Positions 25,163 through 33,558 are shown, counted from the stretch's first letter. The stretch is DNA of 64,000 bases from Janthinobacterium sp. 64 (GCF_002813325.1 NZ_PHUG01000001.1:186001-250000), one strand, 5' to 3'. Notes: generated by a model from the letters alone, not told the origin. Translations and numbers: made by a program.

Positions 25163-26200
25163 TTATCGTGCCAGCGATTTCTTGTACATGATGGACTGGC
25201 GTAGCTTGCCCTTGTCGTCGATCAGTTCATCGAACGCTTCCCGGTTGACTTCCTGCAGCGCACCCAGGTCCGCCGCGCGCTTGCCACCGCTGACGATATC
25301 GCCGGGTTGCAGCGCCACCATCGCCTGCGCCGCCAGCAAGATCGCATTCGCATACGCGGCGCGATCAAGCAGGTCGATGCGCGCCAGGTCCAGCGCCGGC
25401 ATGCCGCGCAGCCAGCCGGCCCAGTAAAATTCGAGAAATTCCGTGGCTTGCGCGGGCGGCTTGTAGCCGATCTCGCGCGTAAAGTAGACGAGCGAGCGGT
25501 ACGGGTCGTCGCCCAGCGATGCCAGTCCGATGGCGGCCGGCAGTTGCTGCGCCGTGATGGCCTGGTTGCGGCCGTCTTTCAGCCACACCTTGTTTTCTGC
25601 GTGCATGCGCGCCCAGAACGCCGCTTCGCCCAGCGTGCTGAAATTGTCGCTGACCTTGACCCAGACTTTCAATTCATGATTGCGCCCGCCGTCGGCCTCC
25701 CAGAAGGTGGAAAAGGTGTGGTGGCCATCGGTCAGATAAAGCTTGCCCTGCGGGCCGATGACGACGGTTTTCATGTCGTTCGGGCGGCTGCCCACGGCCG
25801 CCTTGCAGCGGTAGCCGGCCGGTGGCGTGGCCAGGGCGGCGCCAGGCACATTGGCCGTGTCGGGCAAGACGTCGCCCTGGCCATTGGCCTCGCACAGGTC
25901 GGCGAATTTCTTCGGCCTGGCGATGTCGGCGATGTGTTTTTCTTCGGCCGCATAGCGTCCCAGCTTGTAATAGACCTGATCGTAGCCGATGGCCGGCTGG
26001 GTCGGATGCAGTTCATCGAGGCGCACCTGCAGGATGCGCGGATGGGCGGCGTTGCCCACGACGGTGGCCATCAGCGCCTGCTGGCGCGCGCTCAGGGCGG
26101 GCAGCGTGGCGGCATCGCGTGCCAGTGCCGGCGGCAGGAATGCCGACTGGCAGCCCAATGCCAGCAGCAGGGCAGGGGAACGGTGGAAAATCCGGTGCAT
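25163..26200 (-). CDS. Exported ParB/Srx-fold (ParBc_2-like) protein
   Basis: A 345-residue protein with a signal peptide (MHRIFHRSPALLLALGCQSA). The mature part contains a ParB/sulfiredoxin-like fold: the segment ILQVRLDELHPTQPAIGYDQ is the usual start, and IGPQGKLYLTDGHHTFSTFW, with the G-H-H motif, is the core. It resembles the ParBc_2 'putative ParB-like nuclease' family. Unlike chromosome-partition ParB, it has no HTH and is probably secreted to the periplasm. Activity is unknown. ATG 26200 is preferred because GGAGAGG lies 6 nt before it; the in-frame ATG at 26206 would sit directly on that site. It is monocistronic and converges on the sugar operon. Confidence 0.75.
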   Translation of the reverse strand: MHRIFHRSPALLLALGCQSAFLPPALARDAATLPALSARQQALMATVVGNAAHPRILQVRLDELHPTQPAIGYDQVYYKLGRYAAEEKHIADIARPKKFADLCEANGQGDVLPDTANVPGAALATPPAGYRCKAAVGSRPNDMKTVVIGPQGKLYLTDGHHTFSTFWEADGGRNHELKVWVKVSDNFSTLGEAAFWARMHAENKVWLKDGRNQAITAQQLPAAIGLASLGDDPYRSLVYFTREIGYKPPAQATEFLEFYWAGWLRGMPALDLARIDLLDRAAYANAILLAAQAMVALQPGDIVSGGKRAADLGALQEVNREAFDELIDDKGKLRQSIMYKKSLAR

Positions 26201-26290
26201 TGCCATCCTCTCCAAAAGACACAGTATCGCTGACGCCATGCACCGCAGCTTGATGCCGCGCAGGCTGGCGTCAATTCATGCGGCCCGCCG

Positions 26291-26932
26291 TCAGCGGCCC
26301 AGCATGCGCAGGCAGGCGTCCGCGACATCGGCGGCAAAGGCGCTGCTGTCCTGCAGTTGCGCGGCGATGGCGTCGTCCGTCACGCCATGCACGGCCGAGT
26401 AAATCATCAGGGACGTCAGGCGCGGCTGCGGCAATGGCCATGCGCCCGCTGCCGCGCCGCCCTCGAGGATGGCGTCCAGCTGGGCCAGGATGGCGTTCTT
26501 GTCGCGGTTGTCCGCCGGCTCGATGCCGAGGCTGCGCCGGTGGCTCGTGTAGACGATGTCGTGCAGCCGCCAGGTACGCAGATAGGTAGCGACATTGGCC
26601 TGTACCCATGCGCGCAGCCGGCCCTCCCAGTCGTGCGGCATGCACAGGTCAACGGCCGCTTCCAGGCTGGCCAGGAAGCGGCTGGTGTAGCGTGCGGCCA
26701 GCGCCGCCAGCATTTCCTGCTTGGACGGAAAGTAATGATAGAACGTGCCTTTCGCCACATCCGCCAGGGTAGTGATGTCGCTGACCGTGGTCGCTTCCAC
26801 GCCCTTGTCCAGGAACAGCTGCTCGGCAGCGGCCATCAATTCATCGAGGCGAATCTCGGCCGGCTTGGTGCGGGGTCGGGCGGACGCTGGCGTGGCGGCG
26901 GCATCGGGCATGGCGGGGCGGGAGGTAGTCAT
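26291..26932 (-). CDS. TetR-family repressor of the adjacent efflux gene
   Basis: A 213-residue regulator. The HTH lies near residues 48-72 (TTVSDITTLADVAKGTFYHY), followed by FPSKQEMLAALAARY, a classic TetR segment. The C-terminal ligand domain is helical with no known signature. The gene is divergent from an MFS exporter gene, and a 15-bp palindrome of the TetR type lies between them. It therefore probably represses the exporter, and itself, until a toxic compound binds. The inducer is unknown. ATG 26932 is chosen; in-frame extension to 26992 would run back into the intergenic region. Confidence 0.87.
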   Translation of the reverse strand: MTTSRPAMPDAAATPASARPRTKPAEIRLDELMAAAEQLFLDKGVEATTVSDITTLADVAKGTFYHYFPSKQEMLAALAARYTSRFLASLEAAVDLCMPHDWEGRLRAWVQANVATYLRTWRLHDIVYTSHRRSLGIEPADNRDKNAILAQLDAILEGGAAAGAWPLPQPRLTSLMIYSAVHGVTDDAIAAQLQDSSAFAADVADACLRMLGR

Positions 26933-26998
26933 GCGCCCAGTATAAATGAAGCGCCGGCGCAGCCCAAGCGCACAGCCGCTCGCTATTTCCATTTAATT

Positions 26999-27013
26999 GA
27001 CTGACGGTCAGTC
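26999..27013. promoter_or_regulatory. TetR-type operator
   Basis: GACTGACGGTCAGTC is a perfect dyad around one central G, the form used by many TetR/AcrR repressors (TGAC repeats). It lies 14 bp before the MFS ribosome site AAGGAGA and 66 bp before the TetR start, in the only gap between them. Confidence 0.78.
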
Positions 27014-27037
27014 GATATGTATGATGAAGGAGAACTC

Positions 27038-28429
27038 ATGAATTGGAGCATCTCCATGCAACGTTATCGCCGCGCGGCCCTGGTGGCCGCTGCCTACCTG
27101 GGCACCTTTCTCGCGTCGCTCGACATCAGCATCGTCAACGTGGCCCTGCCGACCTTGCAGACGGCGCTGGCGACGGACATGGCGGGCTTGCAGTGGGTGA
27201 TCAATGCGTACGCGCTCTGCCTGTCGGCCTGCATGCTGTCGGCTGGCCCGCTGGGCGACCGGCATGGCCACAAGCGTATCTGGCTGCTGGGCGTGGCATT
27301 GTTTACCGCCGGTTCGCTGCTGTGCGCGCTGGCGGCCAGCCTGCCGCTGCTGCTGGCCGGGCGCGCCGTGCAGGGCGTGGCGGGGGCCTTGTTGATTCCA
27401 GGCGCGATGCCGATACTCAGCCATGCTTTTCCGGATCCGCGCGAACGGGCGCATGTGATCGGCGGCTGGTCGGCCTTCAGTGCGCTGGCGCTGATTCTGG
27501 GACCGTTGTTGGGCGGCATGCTGCTGGAGGCCACGGGATGGCAAAGCATCTTCCTGATCAATCTGCCGCTGGGTTTGCTGGCCATGCTGCTGGGCGCCTG
27601 GGGCATCACGGAGCGTCATTACCGCGAGCAGGCGGCGCTGGACCGAACCGGGCAGGTGTTGAGCATCGCCTGGCTGGGCGCACTCACGTATGGCTTGACC
27701 GCGCTGGGTTCAGGCAGTACGCCGGCCTGGCCGCCACTGGTGTTCGCGCTGCTGGCCTTTATCGTCTTCCTTGCCGTCGAGGCGCGCGCGCCGCGCCCTT
27801 TGTTGCCGCTACGAATGTTTCGCGAGCGAAGCTTCGCGCTGGTCAACCTGGCCTCGCTGGTGCTGGGCTTTGCCTGCTACAGCAGCCTGTTCTTTTTCTC
27901 GCTGTACTTGCAGCAAATCCAGGGCTGGGCGGCGGGAGCCAGCGGCTGGCGCATGTTGCCGCAGTTTGCCGCCATGGGCATCGTTTCCCTGGGCTTTGGC
28001 CGTCTCAGCCGCCACGTGCCTTTGCGCCGCCTGATGTTGGGTGGCTACATGCTGGCGGGACTGGTGCTGCTGGCGACGGCGACCTTGGCGCCCCGGACGC
28101 CGTATGCCATCGTCGGTACCCTGTTCGGCTTGCTGGGCGTGGCCATGGGACTGGCCGTGCCAGCCACCGGCTTGCTGGCCATGGCCAGCGTGGGCAGCGA
28201 GCGTGGCGCCATGGCGTCGGCCATCATGAATGCCTTGCGCCAGGCAGGCATGACCCTGGGCGTGGCGGTGCTGGGCAGCGTGATGAGCTTGCGTACCAAC
28301 GCCATGCTGGAGCGGTCGGGACAGGTTGCCGCACTCGCCGCCGGCTTCCAGCTGGCCATGCTGCTGGCGGGGCTGGCATGCCTGGCGGTTGCCTTGCCGC
28401 TGTACTGGCTGCCAGCCAGGCAGTCCTAG
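27038..28429 (+). CDS. MFS efflux transporter, DHA2 (EmrB/QacA) type
   Basis: A 463-residue inner-membrane drug:H+ antiporter with about 14 hydrophobic segments. Diagnostic motifs: LDISIVNVALPTLQ (motif D1) near residues 29-42, LQWVINAYALCLSACML near 56-72 and GDRHGHKR (motif A) near 79-86. ATG 27038 is preceded by AAGGAGA at 5-nt spacing. The TetR gene and operator directly upstream indicate control by an exported toxic compound. The stop codon TAG at 28427-28429 overlaps the stop of the convergent DUF885 gene in one CTAG. The substrate cannot be read from sequence. Confidence 0.9.
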   Translation: MNWSISMQRYRRAALVAAAYLGTFLASLDISIVNVALPTLQTALATDMAGLQWVINAYALCLSACMLSAGPLGDRHGHKRIWLLGVALFTAGSLLCALAASLPLLLAGRAVQGVAGALLIPGAMPILSHAFPDPRERAHVIGGWSAFSALALILGPLLGGMLLEATGWQSIFLINLPLGLLAMLLGAWGITERHYREQAALDRTGQVLSIAWLGALTYGLTALGSGSTPAWPPLVFALLAFIVFLAVEARAPRPLLPLRMFRERSFALVNLASLVLGFACYSSLFFFSLYLQQIQGWAAGASGWRMLPQFAAMGIVSLGFGRLSRHVPLRRLMLGGYMLAGLVLLATATLAPRTPYAIVGTLFGLLGVAMGLAVPATGLLAMASVGSERGAMASAIMNALRQAGMTLGVAVLGSVMSLRTNAMLERSGQVAALAAGFQLAMLLAGLACLAVALPLYWLPARQS

Positions 28430-29643
28430 GCGAGCAAGCCGCTGGGCACGCGCGGCGAAGACATCAAATCGCGGAACGCGGCCCAGTGCTCGGCGCGCGT
28501 CGTGCCCTGGCGCTCGACATAGGCTTTCGCCATGTCCTGGCCCAGGTTGTAATTGATGACATAAGCGCCCATGGCGTCGTAGAACTGCAGGCGCTGCACC
28601 GATTTTTCGGCCGGGTACAGGCGCACGTTGACCAGCCATTCCAGCGCCTCCTCGCGACTCAGGCTGCCTTCGAGATACTGGCGCGCGATGTCGTTGTCGG
28701 CATAGCCGAGCTTGGCCAGCAGCGCATTGAGTCGCGCATAGCGGGGCGCCAGGGCCGGATCGAGGCCGGCCAGCGGGTACAGCACCTGTTGTTCAAAAGC
28801 CAGCCGTTCTTCATCCGTAAAGCTCAGTTCGATGCCGTAATTGGCCGTGCCTTCGGCGATCAGCGATTGCGGTGAATACAGCGGATAGATGCAGTATTCC
28901 ATCCAGCCCTTGCCACGCACCAGGTCGCGTTCGAGTAGCACGTTATAGACGTGGTGGCCCGGATACGCTTCATGGCAGCCGAGGTCGACGGCGCGATCGA
29001 TGTACACGGGCAAGTCGGTATTGATCTGGATCACGCTCTGGTAGTTGCCCTTGTACCAGTTGTAGCCGCTCCATGGCTTGTCGGTAACGAATTCCAATAT
29101 AAAATCTTCGCCTTCGGGCAGGGCGATGTAGCGCAAGGTGCGCTCGCGGCCCGCGCGGATGGCCGCATCCATGACGGCGCGCAGCTTGTCGGCGGGAACG
29201 ACGAGTTGCGCGCGCAAGGCGTTGACCCTGTCGCTGACCGTGCCGTCGCCGGGCAGCAGCGCGTCGATCTGCGCCACCAGTGCTTCATAGTATGCGCGGC
29301 TGTGATGGGGCGAGACGGCGTCGTACAGGCGCGCGCTTTCCGTATCGAAATCGAGGCGTGTGCCTTGCAGCATGTCCGCCTTGGCCAGCACGGCTTGCAG
29401 CTGCTTGCGCAGGTTGAGGGCGCGCAGGCAGGATGCGTCTGCCAGCAGGGCCAGCGCCTTGTCTGTCGCGGCCTGGATATCGCTCAAACTCTGTGGCTGT
29501 TCTACCGCTTCCTGTTGCCATGCGGGCGGTCCGTAATACGCGTCGACATACGAGGCATCGTGCTGGCCCATGGCCAGGACCAGCTTGACGTAGCGTTCGG
29601 CCACGTCGGCGTGAAGGGGGGAGTTGCTGTCGTTGTTCGTCAT
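28426..29643 (-). CDS. DUF885 family putative metallopeptidase, short cytoplasmic form
   Basis: A 405-residue protein with the DUF885 metal-binding motif: HEAYPGHHVYN near residues 222-232, followed by EGTANYG near 264-270, whose Glu is a candidate third ligand. DUF885 proteins are peptidase-like. Most I know of are about 600 residues with a signal peptide; this one is shorter and has none, so it probably acts in the cytoplasm. Substrate unknown. The 3' end shares a CTAG with the convergent MFS gene. No operon partner is seen on its strand. Confidence 0.77.
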   Translation of the reverse strand: MTNNDSNSPLHADVAERYVKLVLAMGQHDASYVDAYYGPPAWQQEAVEQPQSLSDIQAATDKALALLADASCLRALNLRKQLQAVLAKADMLQGTRLDFDTESARLYDAVSPHHSRAYYEALVAQIDALLPGDGTVSDRVNALRAQLVVPADKLRAVMDAAIRAGRERTLRYIALPEGEDFILEFVTDKPWSGYNWYKGNYQSVIQINTDLPVYIDRAVDLGCHEAYPGHHVYNVLLERDLVRGKGWMEYCIYPLYSPQSLIAEGTANYGIELSFTDEERLAFEQQVLYPLAGLDPALAPRYARLNALLAKLGYADNDIARQYLEGSLSREEALEWLVNVRLYPAEKSVQRLQFYDAMGAYVINYNLGQDMAKAYVERQGTTRAEHWAAFRDLMSSPRVPSGLLA

Positions 29644-29878
29644 GGCGGCCTGATTGTGCTGTTGGGCAGGCGCTTATTGTATAGCGCAATGGCGCGCAGG
29701 CGCGGCATGCACCTGTCACATCATTTCCCTATAACAATTAGAGAAACGCATCTTGATATACATCAGTGACCCCGGCATTTGCGGCCTGCGCATGCGGGTT
29801 TGGTAGCAAGATGGCGTGGTCGTCTTTTTTCGTGCTTACGTGATTTTCTCCTTGATCTTTCTTCGTTTATGGACGAAT

Positions 29879-30574
29879 ATGATGTACGAGATCCGGCACT
29901 ACCTGACGTCATCGGGCAGGGATTTATATACGGAATGGCTGAAACGCCAGCGCGACAATACGGCCAGGGTGGCCATCGTGCGGCGCGTGCTGCGCATGAT
30001 GCCCGGCAATTTTGGCGACCATAAATTTTGTCACGACGGCGTGTGGGAGTTGCGCATCGATGTGGGCGCCGGTTATCGTATTTACTATGCCATCGACGGC
30101 GGCCAGATTATTTTATTGCTGTGTGGTGGCGACAAGCGCGTGGCGACAAGCGCACGCAACCGAAAGATATCGAATACGCCTGTGCCTGCTGGCACGACTG
30201 GAAGGAGAGAGGACATGAAAGAGGACGTGAAACAGGTCATGAGCAAACCACCAAGAGACCGCTCGCATGACGAAGCGATGGCTGAGCTGTACCGCGACGA
30301 TCCCGATCTCGCCCTTGAATTGATCAACAATATCCTCGCCGATGGTGATCTCGGCGAACTGCTGGCCGTGCTGCGCCAGCTGACGCGTGCCTTTGGCGGC
30401 GTGCCTGCCGTGGCGCAGGCGGCCAAGCTCAATCCTACCCAGCTGTACCGCACCCTGTCGCCCGATGGCAATCCATCCTTGAGCACCTTGACGGCCATCC
30501 TCGATGCCATGGGCTTGCGGCTGGCGGTGGAACCCAGGCAGCCCGAACGTTCATTTCCCGCACCGGCTGCCTGA
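29879..30574 (+). CDS. RelE/HigB-like toxin fused in frame to its HigA-like antitoxin by a tandem duplication
   Basis: One frame of 231 residues reads through two genes. Residues 1 to about 85 are a RelE/ParE-type toxin of the HigB group (MYEIRHYLTSSGRDLYTEWL, WELRIDVGAGYRIYYAIDGG, LLLCGGDKR). Then a 14-bp tandem duplication (30126-30153) shifts the frame. The usual toxin tail (TQPKDIEYACACWHDWKER) survives only in another frame, ending at 30270. The shifted frame continues through a linker into the antitoxin, whose own start would be ATG 30215, preceded by AAGGAGAGAGG. The antitoxin part (119 residues) has AKLNPTQLYRTLSPDGNPSL, the addiction-module antidote signature with an HTH. The toxin has lost its C-terminus and is probably inactive or self-neutralised, while the antitoxin may still be made separately. 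ATG 29879 and 29882 are both possible starts; the ribosome site is weak. Confidence 0.8.
   Translation: MMYEIRHYLTSSGRDLYTEWLKRQRDNTARVAIVRRVLRMMPGNFGDHKFCHDGVWELRIDVGAGYRIYYAIDGGQIILLLCGGDKRVATSARNRKISNTPVPAGTTGRREDMKEDVKQVMSKPPRDRSHDEAMAELYRDDPDLALELINNILADGDLGELLAVLRQLTRAFGGVPAVAQAAKLNPTQLYRTLSPDGNPSLSTLTAILDAMGLRLAVEPRQPERSFPAPAA
30126..30153 (+). repeat. 14-bp perfect tandem duplication
   Basis: GTGGCGACAAGCGC occurs twice without interruption (30126-30139, 30140-30153). Fourteen is not a multiple of three. Removing one copy restores the normal GGDKRTQPKD end of the toxin. The copies are identical, so the event looks recent. Confidence 0.9.
30215..30574 (+). CDS. HigA-like antitoxin, native internal start
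   Basis: The antitoxin is 119 residues when translated from its own ATG 30215. The N-terminal part (MKEDVKQVMSKPPRDRSHDE) binds toxin in related systems; the C-terminal half is the HTH of the putative addiction module antidote family (VAQAAKLNPTQLYRTLSPDG). A strong AAGGAGAGAGG ribosome site lies 5-12 nt upstream, so independent initiation is likely even though the frame is continuous with the toxin. This is the same frame as the preceding entry. Confidence 0.75.
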   Translation: MKEDVKQVMSKPPRDRSHDEAMAELYRDDPDLALELINNILADGDLGELLAVLRQLTRAFGGVPAVAQAAKLNPTQLYRTLSPDGNPSLSTLTAILDAMGLRLAVEPRQPERSFPAPAA

Positions 30575-30589
30575 GTTCTTGGCACGCGG

Positions 30590-31612
30590 CTAGAATTCCA
30601 CGGGCCGTGCCTCGCGCATGGCCTGCGTCATGGCCAGGCCGATGCGCGTCGCTTCCGTCGCGTCGTGCAAAGTCAGCGACAAGGTGCGCCGGCCCAGTGC
30701 TGCATCCGTAAACTCCTTCGCCTCGATCAAAAAGGCATCGGCGAAGCGGGCATAGAAGTCCGGCGTGCACTCAGTGCGCACGCCATGCGCATCCGAAATT
30801 TCCACGCGGTTCAGGCGCGGATTGCTGCCCACGGCCAGGCGGCCGCCCGTGCCGAACACTTCCGTCAGAGTTTCATGGCCATGCGCCATGGTGCGCGATG
30901 CCATGAAGCTGGCCATGCTGCCATCGGAAAATTCGACCGTGGCCAGGCCATTGTCGACGTCGCCGAACGCCTGCAAGCCCGTGTGGATGGCGTTGGTGCC
31001 GCTCGCATACACGCGTTTGGGCACGGGGTTGCCCAGCAGCCAGCGCGCCAGGTCGATGTCGTGCACGCTGCAATCGAGGAAGATGCCGCCGCTGGTGGGG
31101 GCGAAGCGCATGAAGGCGCCGCTGGGGTCGTTCTGGTCGCAGGTTTGCGAACGCACCAGATACGGCTTGCCGATGAGGCCCTGGGCGATCTTTTGCTGCG
31201 CGTCATGGTAGCTGGCGTCAAAACGGCGCACGAAACCGATCATGATCGTCAACTGAGGGTGGCGCGCCGCTTCCGCTTCCACCTTCAGGCAGTCGGCCAG
31301 GTCCAGCGACAGCGGTTTTTCGCAAAACACGTGCTTGCCGGCGCGCAGGGCGGCGATGATCTGGTCCGCATGCAGCGAGGTGGGCGTGACGAGAAAGACG
31401 GCGTCCAGGCCCGGGTGGGCCAGCAGGGCGTCGTAATCGGCATAGCCGGTGGTGACGCCGAGCATGCTGGCGGCCCAGTCCAGTTCGGTGGGTACGGGGC
31501 TGCAGGCGGCGACGACTTCGGCGTTCGGCACGCGCTGCGCCAGGTTGATGGCATGGCGCTGGCCCAGCCGGCCCAGGCCGACGATGCCGACTTTTAATGT
31601 TGGGGATGACAT
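30590..31612 (-). CDS. Gfo/Idh/MocA-family oxidoreductase, probable inositol dehydrogenase
   Basis: A 340-residue cytoplasmic NAD(P)-dependent dehydrogenase. The N-terminal Rossmann motif is VGIVGLGRLGQRHAIN (about residues 8-23). The EKPLSLD motif near 97-103 carries the conserved Lys, and the His in CSVHDIDLARWLLG near 186 is the catalytic His of inositol dehydrogenases. It is the third gene of an RpiR - IolG - Gfo/Idh transcript next to the iol operon, so it may act on an inositol isomer such as scyllo-inositol or an inosose. Exact substrate is not evident. It shares the fold of the neighbouring IolG without being nearly identical. Confidence 0.8.
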   Translation of the reverse strand: MSSPTLKVGIVGLGRLGQRHAINLAQRVPNAEVVAACSPVPTELDWAASMLGVTTGYADYDALLAHPGLDAVFLVTPTSLHADQIIAALRAGKHVFCEKPLSLDLADCLKVEAEAARHPQLTIMIGFVRRFDASYHDAQQKIAQGLIGKPYLVRSQTCDQNDPSGAFMRFAPTSGGIFLDCSVHDIDLARWLLGNPVPKRVYASGTNAIHTGLQAFGDVDNGLATVEFSDGSMASFMASRTMAHGHETLTEVFGTGGRLAVGSNPRLNRVEISDAHGVRTECTPDFYARFADAFLIEAKEFTDAALGRRTLSLTLHDATEATRIGLAMTQAMREARPVEF

Positions 31613-31640
31613 GGTGTCTCCAGGTATTTTTATTATTGGT

Positions 31641-32627
31641 TTATAAAGTGATCACGCGCTGTTCGCGCCACGACAGGGTGGCCGCCTCGGCCAATTCCAG
31701 TGCCTTCAAGCCATCGTGCACGGTGGTGCGCAGCGGCGTGCCGTGGCTGAGGGCGTCAAAGAAATGCGCCATTTCCTGCGCATACGCCACGCGGTAACGT
31801 TCCAGGAAAAAATCTTCCGGCTTGTCCACGCTGACATTCACCGAACCATAGGCCGTCACTTCCGTCGGCTTGTGGTTGCCCGCTTGCAGCATGCCGGCGC
31901 TGCCCAGCACCTCAAAACGCTGGTCGTAGCCGTAGGCGGCGCGGCGCGAGGCATTGATCTGGCACAAGCGTCCCTTCGCCGTGCGGATGGTGACGACGGC
32001 CGTATCGAGGTCGCCCGCCTCGCCGATGGCCGGGTCGACGAGGCAGCTGCCCGTGGCGTGCACGCTGACGGCTTCATCGTCGAGTATCCAGCGGAAGATG
32101 TCGAAATCGTGGATCAGCATATCCTTGAAGATGCCGCCCGACACCTTGATGTAGCTGACCGGTGGCGGTCCCGGATCGCGGCTGGTCACAATGAGCAACT
32201 GCGGCGTGCCGATTTCGCCCGCCTCAATGCGTGTCTTGACGGCATTGAAAGTGGGATCGTAGCGGCGCTGGAAGCCCAGCATGCACAGCACCTTGGCTTC
32301 CTTGACGGCGGCGGCGCAGGCGCGCGCCCGGTCGAGGGTCAGGTCGACGGGCTTTTCGCAAAAGATGGCCTTGCCGGCAGCGGCCGAGCGCAGGATCAGG
32401 TCCGCGTGCGTGTCCGTGCTGGAAGCGATGACGACGGCCTTGATGGCCGGGTCGGCCAGCGCCGCCTCGACAGTCGCGCTGCTGCCGCCATGCAGGCCGG
32501 CCAGCGCGGCGGCCGCTTCCTGGTTGACGTCGACCACATACTTGAACTGCACGCCGGGTTGGGCAGCCAGGTTGGCCGCGTGGATTTTGCCGATGCGTCC
32601 GGCGCCGAACAACGCTACTTCAATCAT
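31641..32627 (-). CDS. iolG: Inositol 2-dehydrogenase
   Basis: A 328-residue NAD-dependent enzyme that oxidises myo-inositol to scyllo-inosose, the first step of the pathway. Nucleotide site VALFGAGRIGKIHAAN near residues 4-19; EKPVDLT near 93 with the conserved Lys; catalytic region MLIHDFDIFRWIL near 172-184 with the His and Asp. Two adjacent ATG codons (32630 and 32627) are possible; the second is taken because AGGAG is then 6 nt away. The start overlaps the end of the RpiR gene by 8 nt. All other iol enzymes are encoded on the opposite strand from 36849 onward. Confidence 0.87.
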   Translation of the reverse strand: MIEVALFGAGRIGKIHAANLAAQPGVQFKYVVDVNQEAAAALAGLHGGSSATVEAALADPAIKAVVIASSTDTHADLILRSAAAGKAIFCEKPVDLTLDRARACAAAVKEAKVLCMLGFQRRYDPTFNAVKTRIEAGEIGTPQLLIVTSRDPGPPPVSYIKVSGGIFKDMLIHDFDIFRWILDDEAVSVHATGSCLVDPAIGEAGDLDTAVVTIRTAKGRLCQINASRRAAYGYDQRFEVLGSAGMLQAGNHKPTEVTAYGSVNVSVDKPEDFFLERYRVAYAQEMAHFFDALSHGTPLRTTVHDGLKALELAEAATLSWREQRVITL

Positions 32628-33486
32628 CATGTTCTCCTGGGGTGTGGATTTCTTCGATGTCGAGCTCTAATTTATATGCCAGCGCGATGAACAGCGCCTG
32701 GCACAGGCAGATGGTGCTGGTCAGCGAGCGGAAGGCGAAGGCGCTGCCCTCGGTGACGGTGAGCAGCGCGTCGGCGGCCCGCGCGAGCGGGGCCAGCTTG
32801 CTGTCGGTAATCACCAGGACCTTGGCGCCCTTGTCTTGCGCCGCCTTGATGCACTGCTGGGTTTCCTTGCCGTAAGGCGAGAAACTGATGGCGATCGCCA
32901 CATCGCGTTCGCGCACGCTGCGCATCTGTTCGCGGTGCATGCCGCCCAGTCCGCTAATCAGGTGCACGCGCTTGTCCGTGTGTTCCAGCGCGTAGGCGAT
33001 GTAGGAGGCGATCGGAAAGGACCGGCGCACGCCGATCACATAGATATTTTCAGCCTTGAGCAGCAGATTGACGGCCGCTTCCAGCTGCGCGTCGTCGAGT
33101 CCGGCCGCCAGGTCGTCGAGGCCGGCACGGCTGGCGCCGACGAATTCGCGCGTCAGGTCGCCTGCGCTCAGCGCCGCGTCGCGCGTGGAAATGAGCTTGC
33201 GGATGCGCTGCTGGTAATCGGGCGTGGCGCCGGCCTGGTCCGTGTAAGCCTGGCGGAACACGTCTTGCATTTCGGAAAAGCCCGTGTAGCCGAAGCGCTG
33301 CGCGAAACGCACGATGGCCGACGGCTGCACGTCGCAAGCGGTGGCGATGTCGCTGATGCGTTCGAGCATCAGGCTGGCCCGGTGCTTCTCGATGTATTGG
33401 GCGATGACTTTCAACTGGCGCGACAGATTGTCGTACTCGGCGGCGATGTGTTGCATCAGTTGTTCGATGGGGGCGGTGGCTGCCAT
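32620..33486 (-). CDS. RpiR-family regulator of inositol genes (IolR-like)
   Basis: A 288-residue regulator with an N-terminal HTH (ISDIATACDVQPSAIVRFAQ, about residues 40-59) and a C-terminal SIS domain (IYVIGVRRSFPIASYIAYAL; VAIAISFSPYGKETQQCIKA) that would bind a phosphorylated sugar. It is divergent from the iol transport/catabolic operon and lies before iolG, the usual place of IolR-type repressors in proteobacteria. The effector is presumably a phosphorylated inositol intermediate. AAAGGAAA precedes ATG 33486 at a good distance. A 22-bp inverted repeat in the divergent gap is a candidate operator. Confidence 0.85.
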   Translation of the reverse strand: MAATAPIEQLMQHIAAEYDNLSRQLKVIAQYIEKHRASLMLERISDIATACDVQPSAIVRFAQRFGYTGFSEMQDVFRQAYTDQAGATPDYQQRIRKLISTRDAALSAGDLTREFVGASRAGLDDLAAGLDDAQLEAAVNLLLKAENIYVIGVRRSFPIASYIAYALEHTDKRVHLISGLGGMHREQMRSVRERDVAIAISFSPYGKETQQCIKAAQDKGAKVLVITDSKLAPLARAADALLTVTEGSAFAFRSLTSTICLCQALFIALAYKLELDIEEIHTPGEHDD

Positions 33487-33536
33487 GTTGTTTCCTTTGG
33501 GCTGGTTCTGGCGAGAATTATAGGATTGAATTCAGA

Positions 33537-33558
33537 AAATAGAAATGATTTTCTATTT
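33537..33558. promoter_or_regulatory. Inverted repeat in the divergent rpiR-iol gap, candidate operator
   Basis: AAATAGAAA (33537-33545) and TTTCTATTT (33550-33558) are perfect arms around TGAT. They lie in the AT-rich stretch 33520-33600 that separates the RpiR gene from the inositol operon and probably contains both promoters. RpiR-type regulators bind such dyads. Confidence 0.6.

Noticed and set aside
27043..28875. 610-codon frame on the plus strand over the MFS gene
   Set aside because: It overlaps the MFS gene in another frame and also runs opposite the DUF885 gene. It has Gly/Arg-rich low-complexity text and no membrane pattern.
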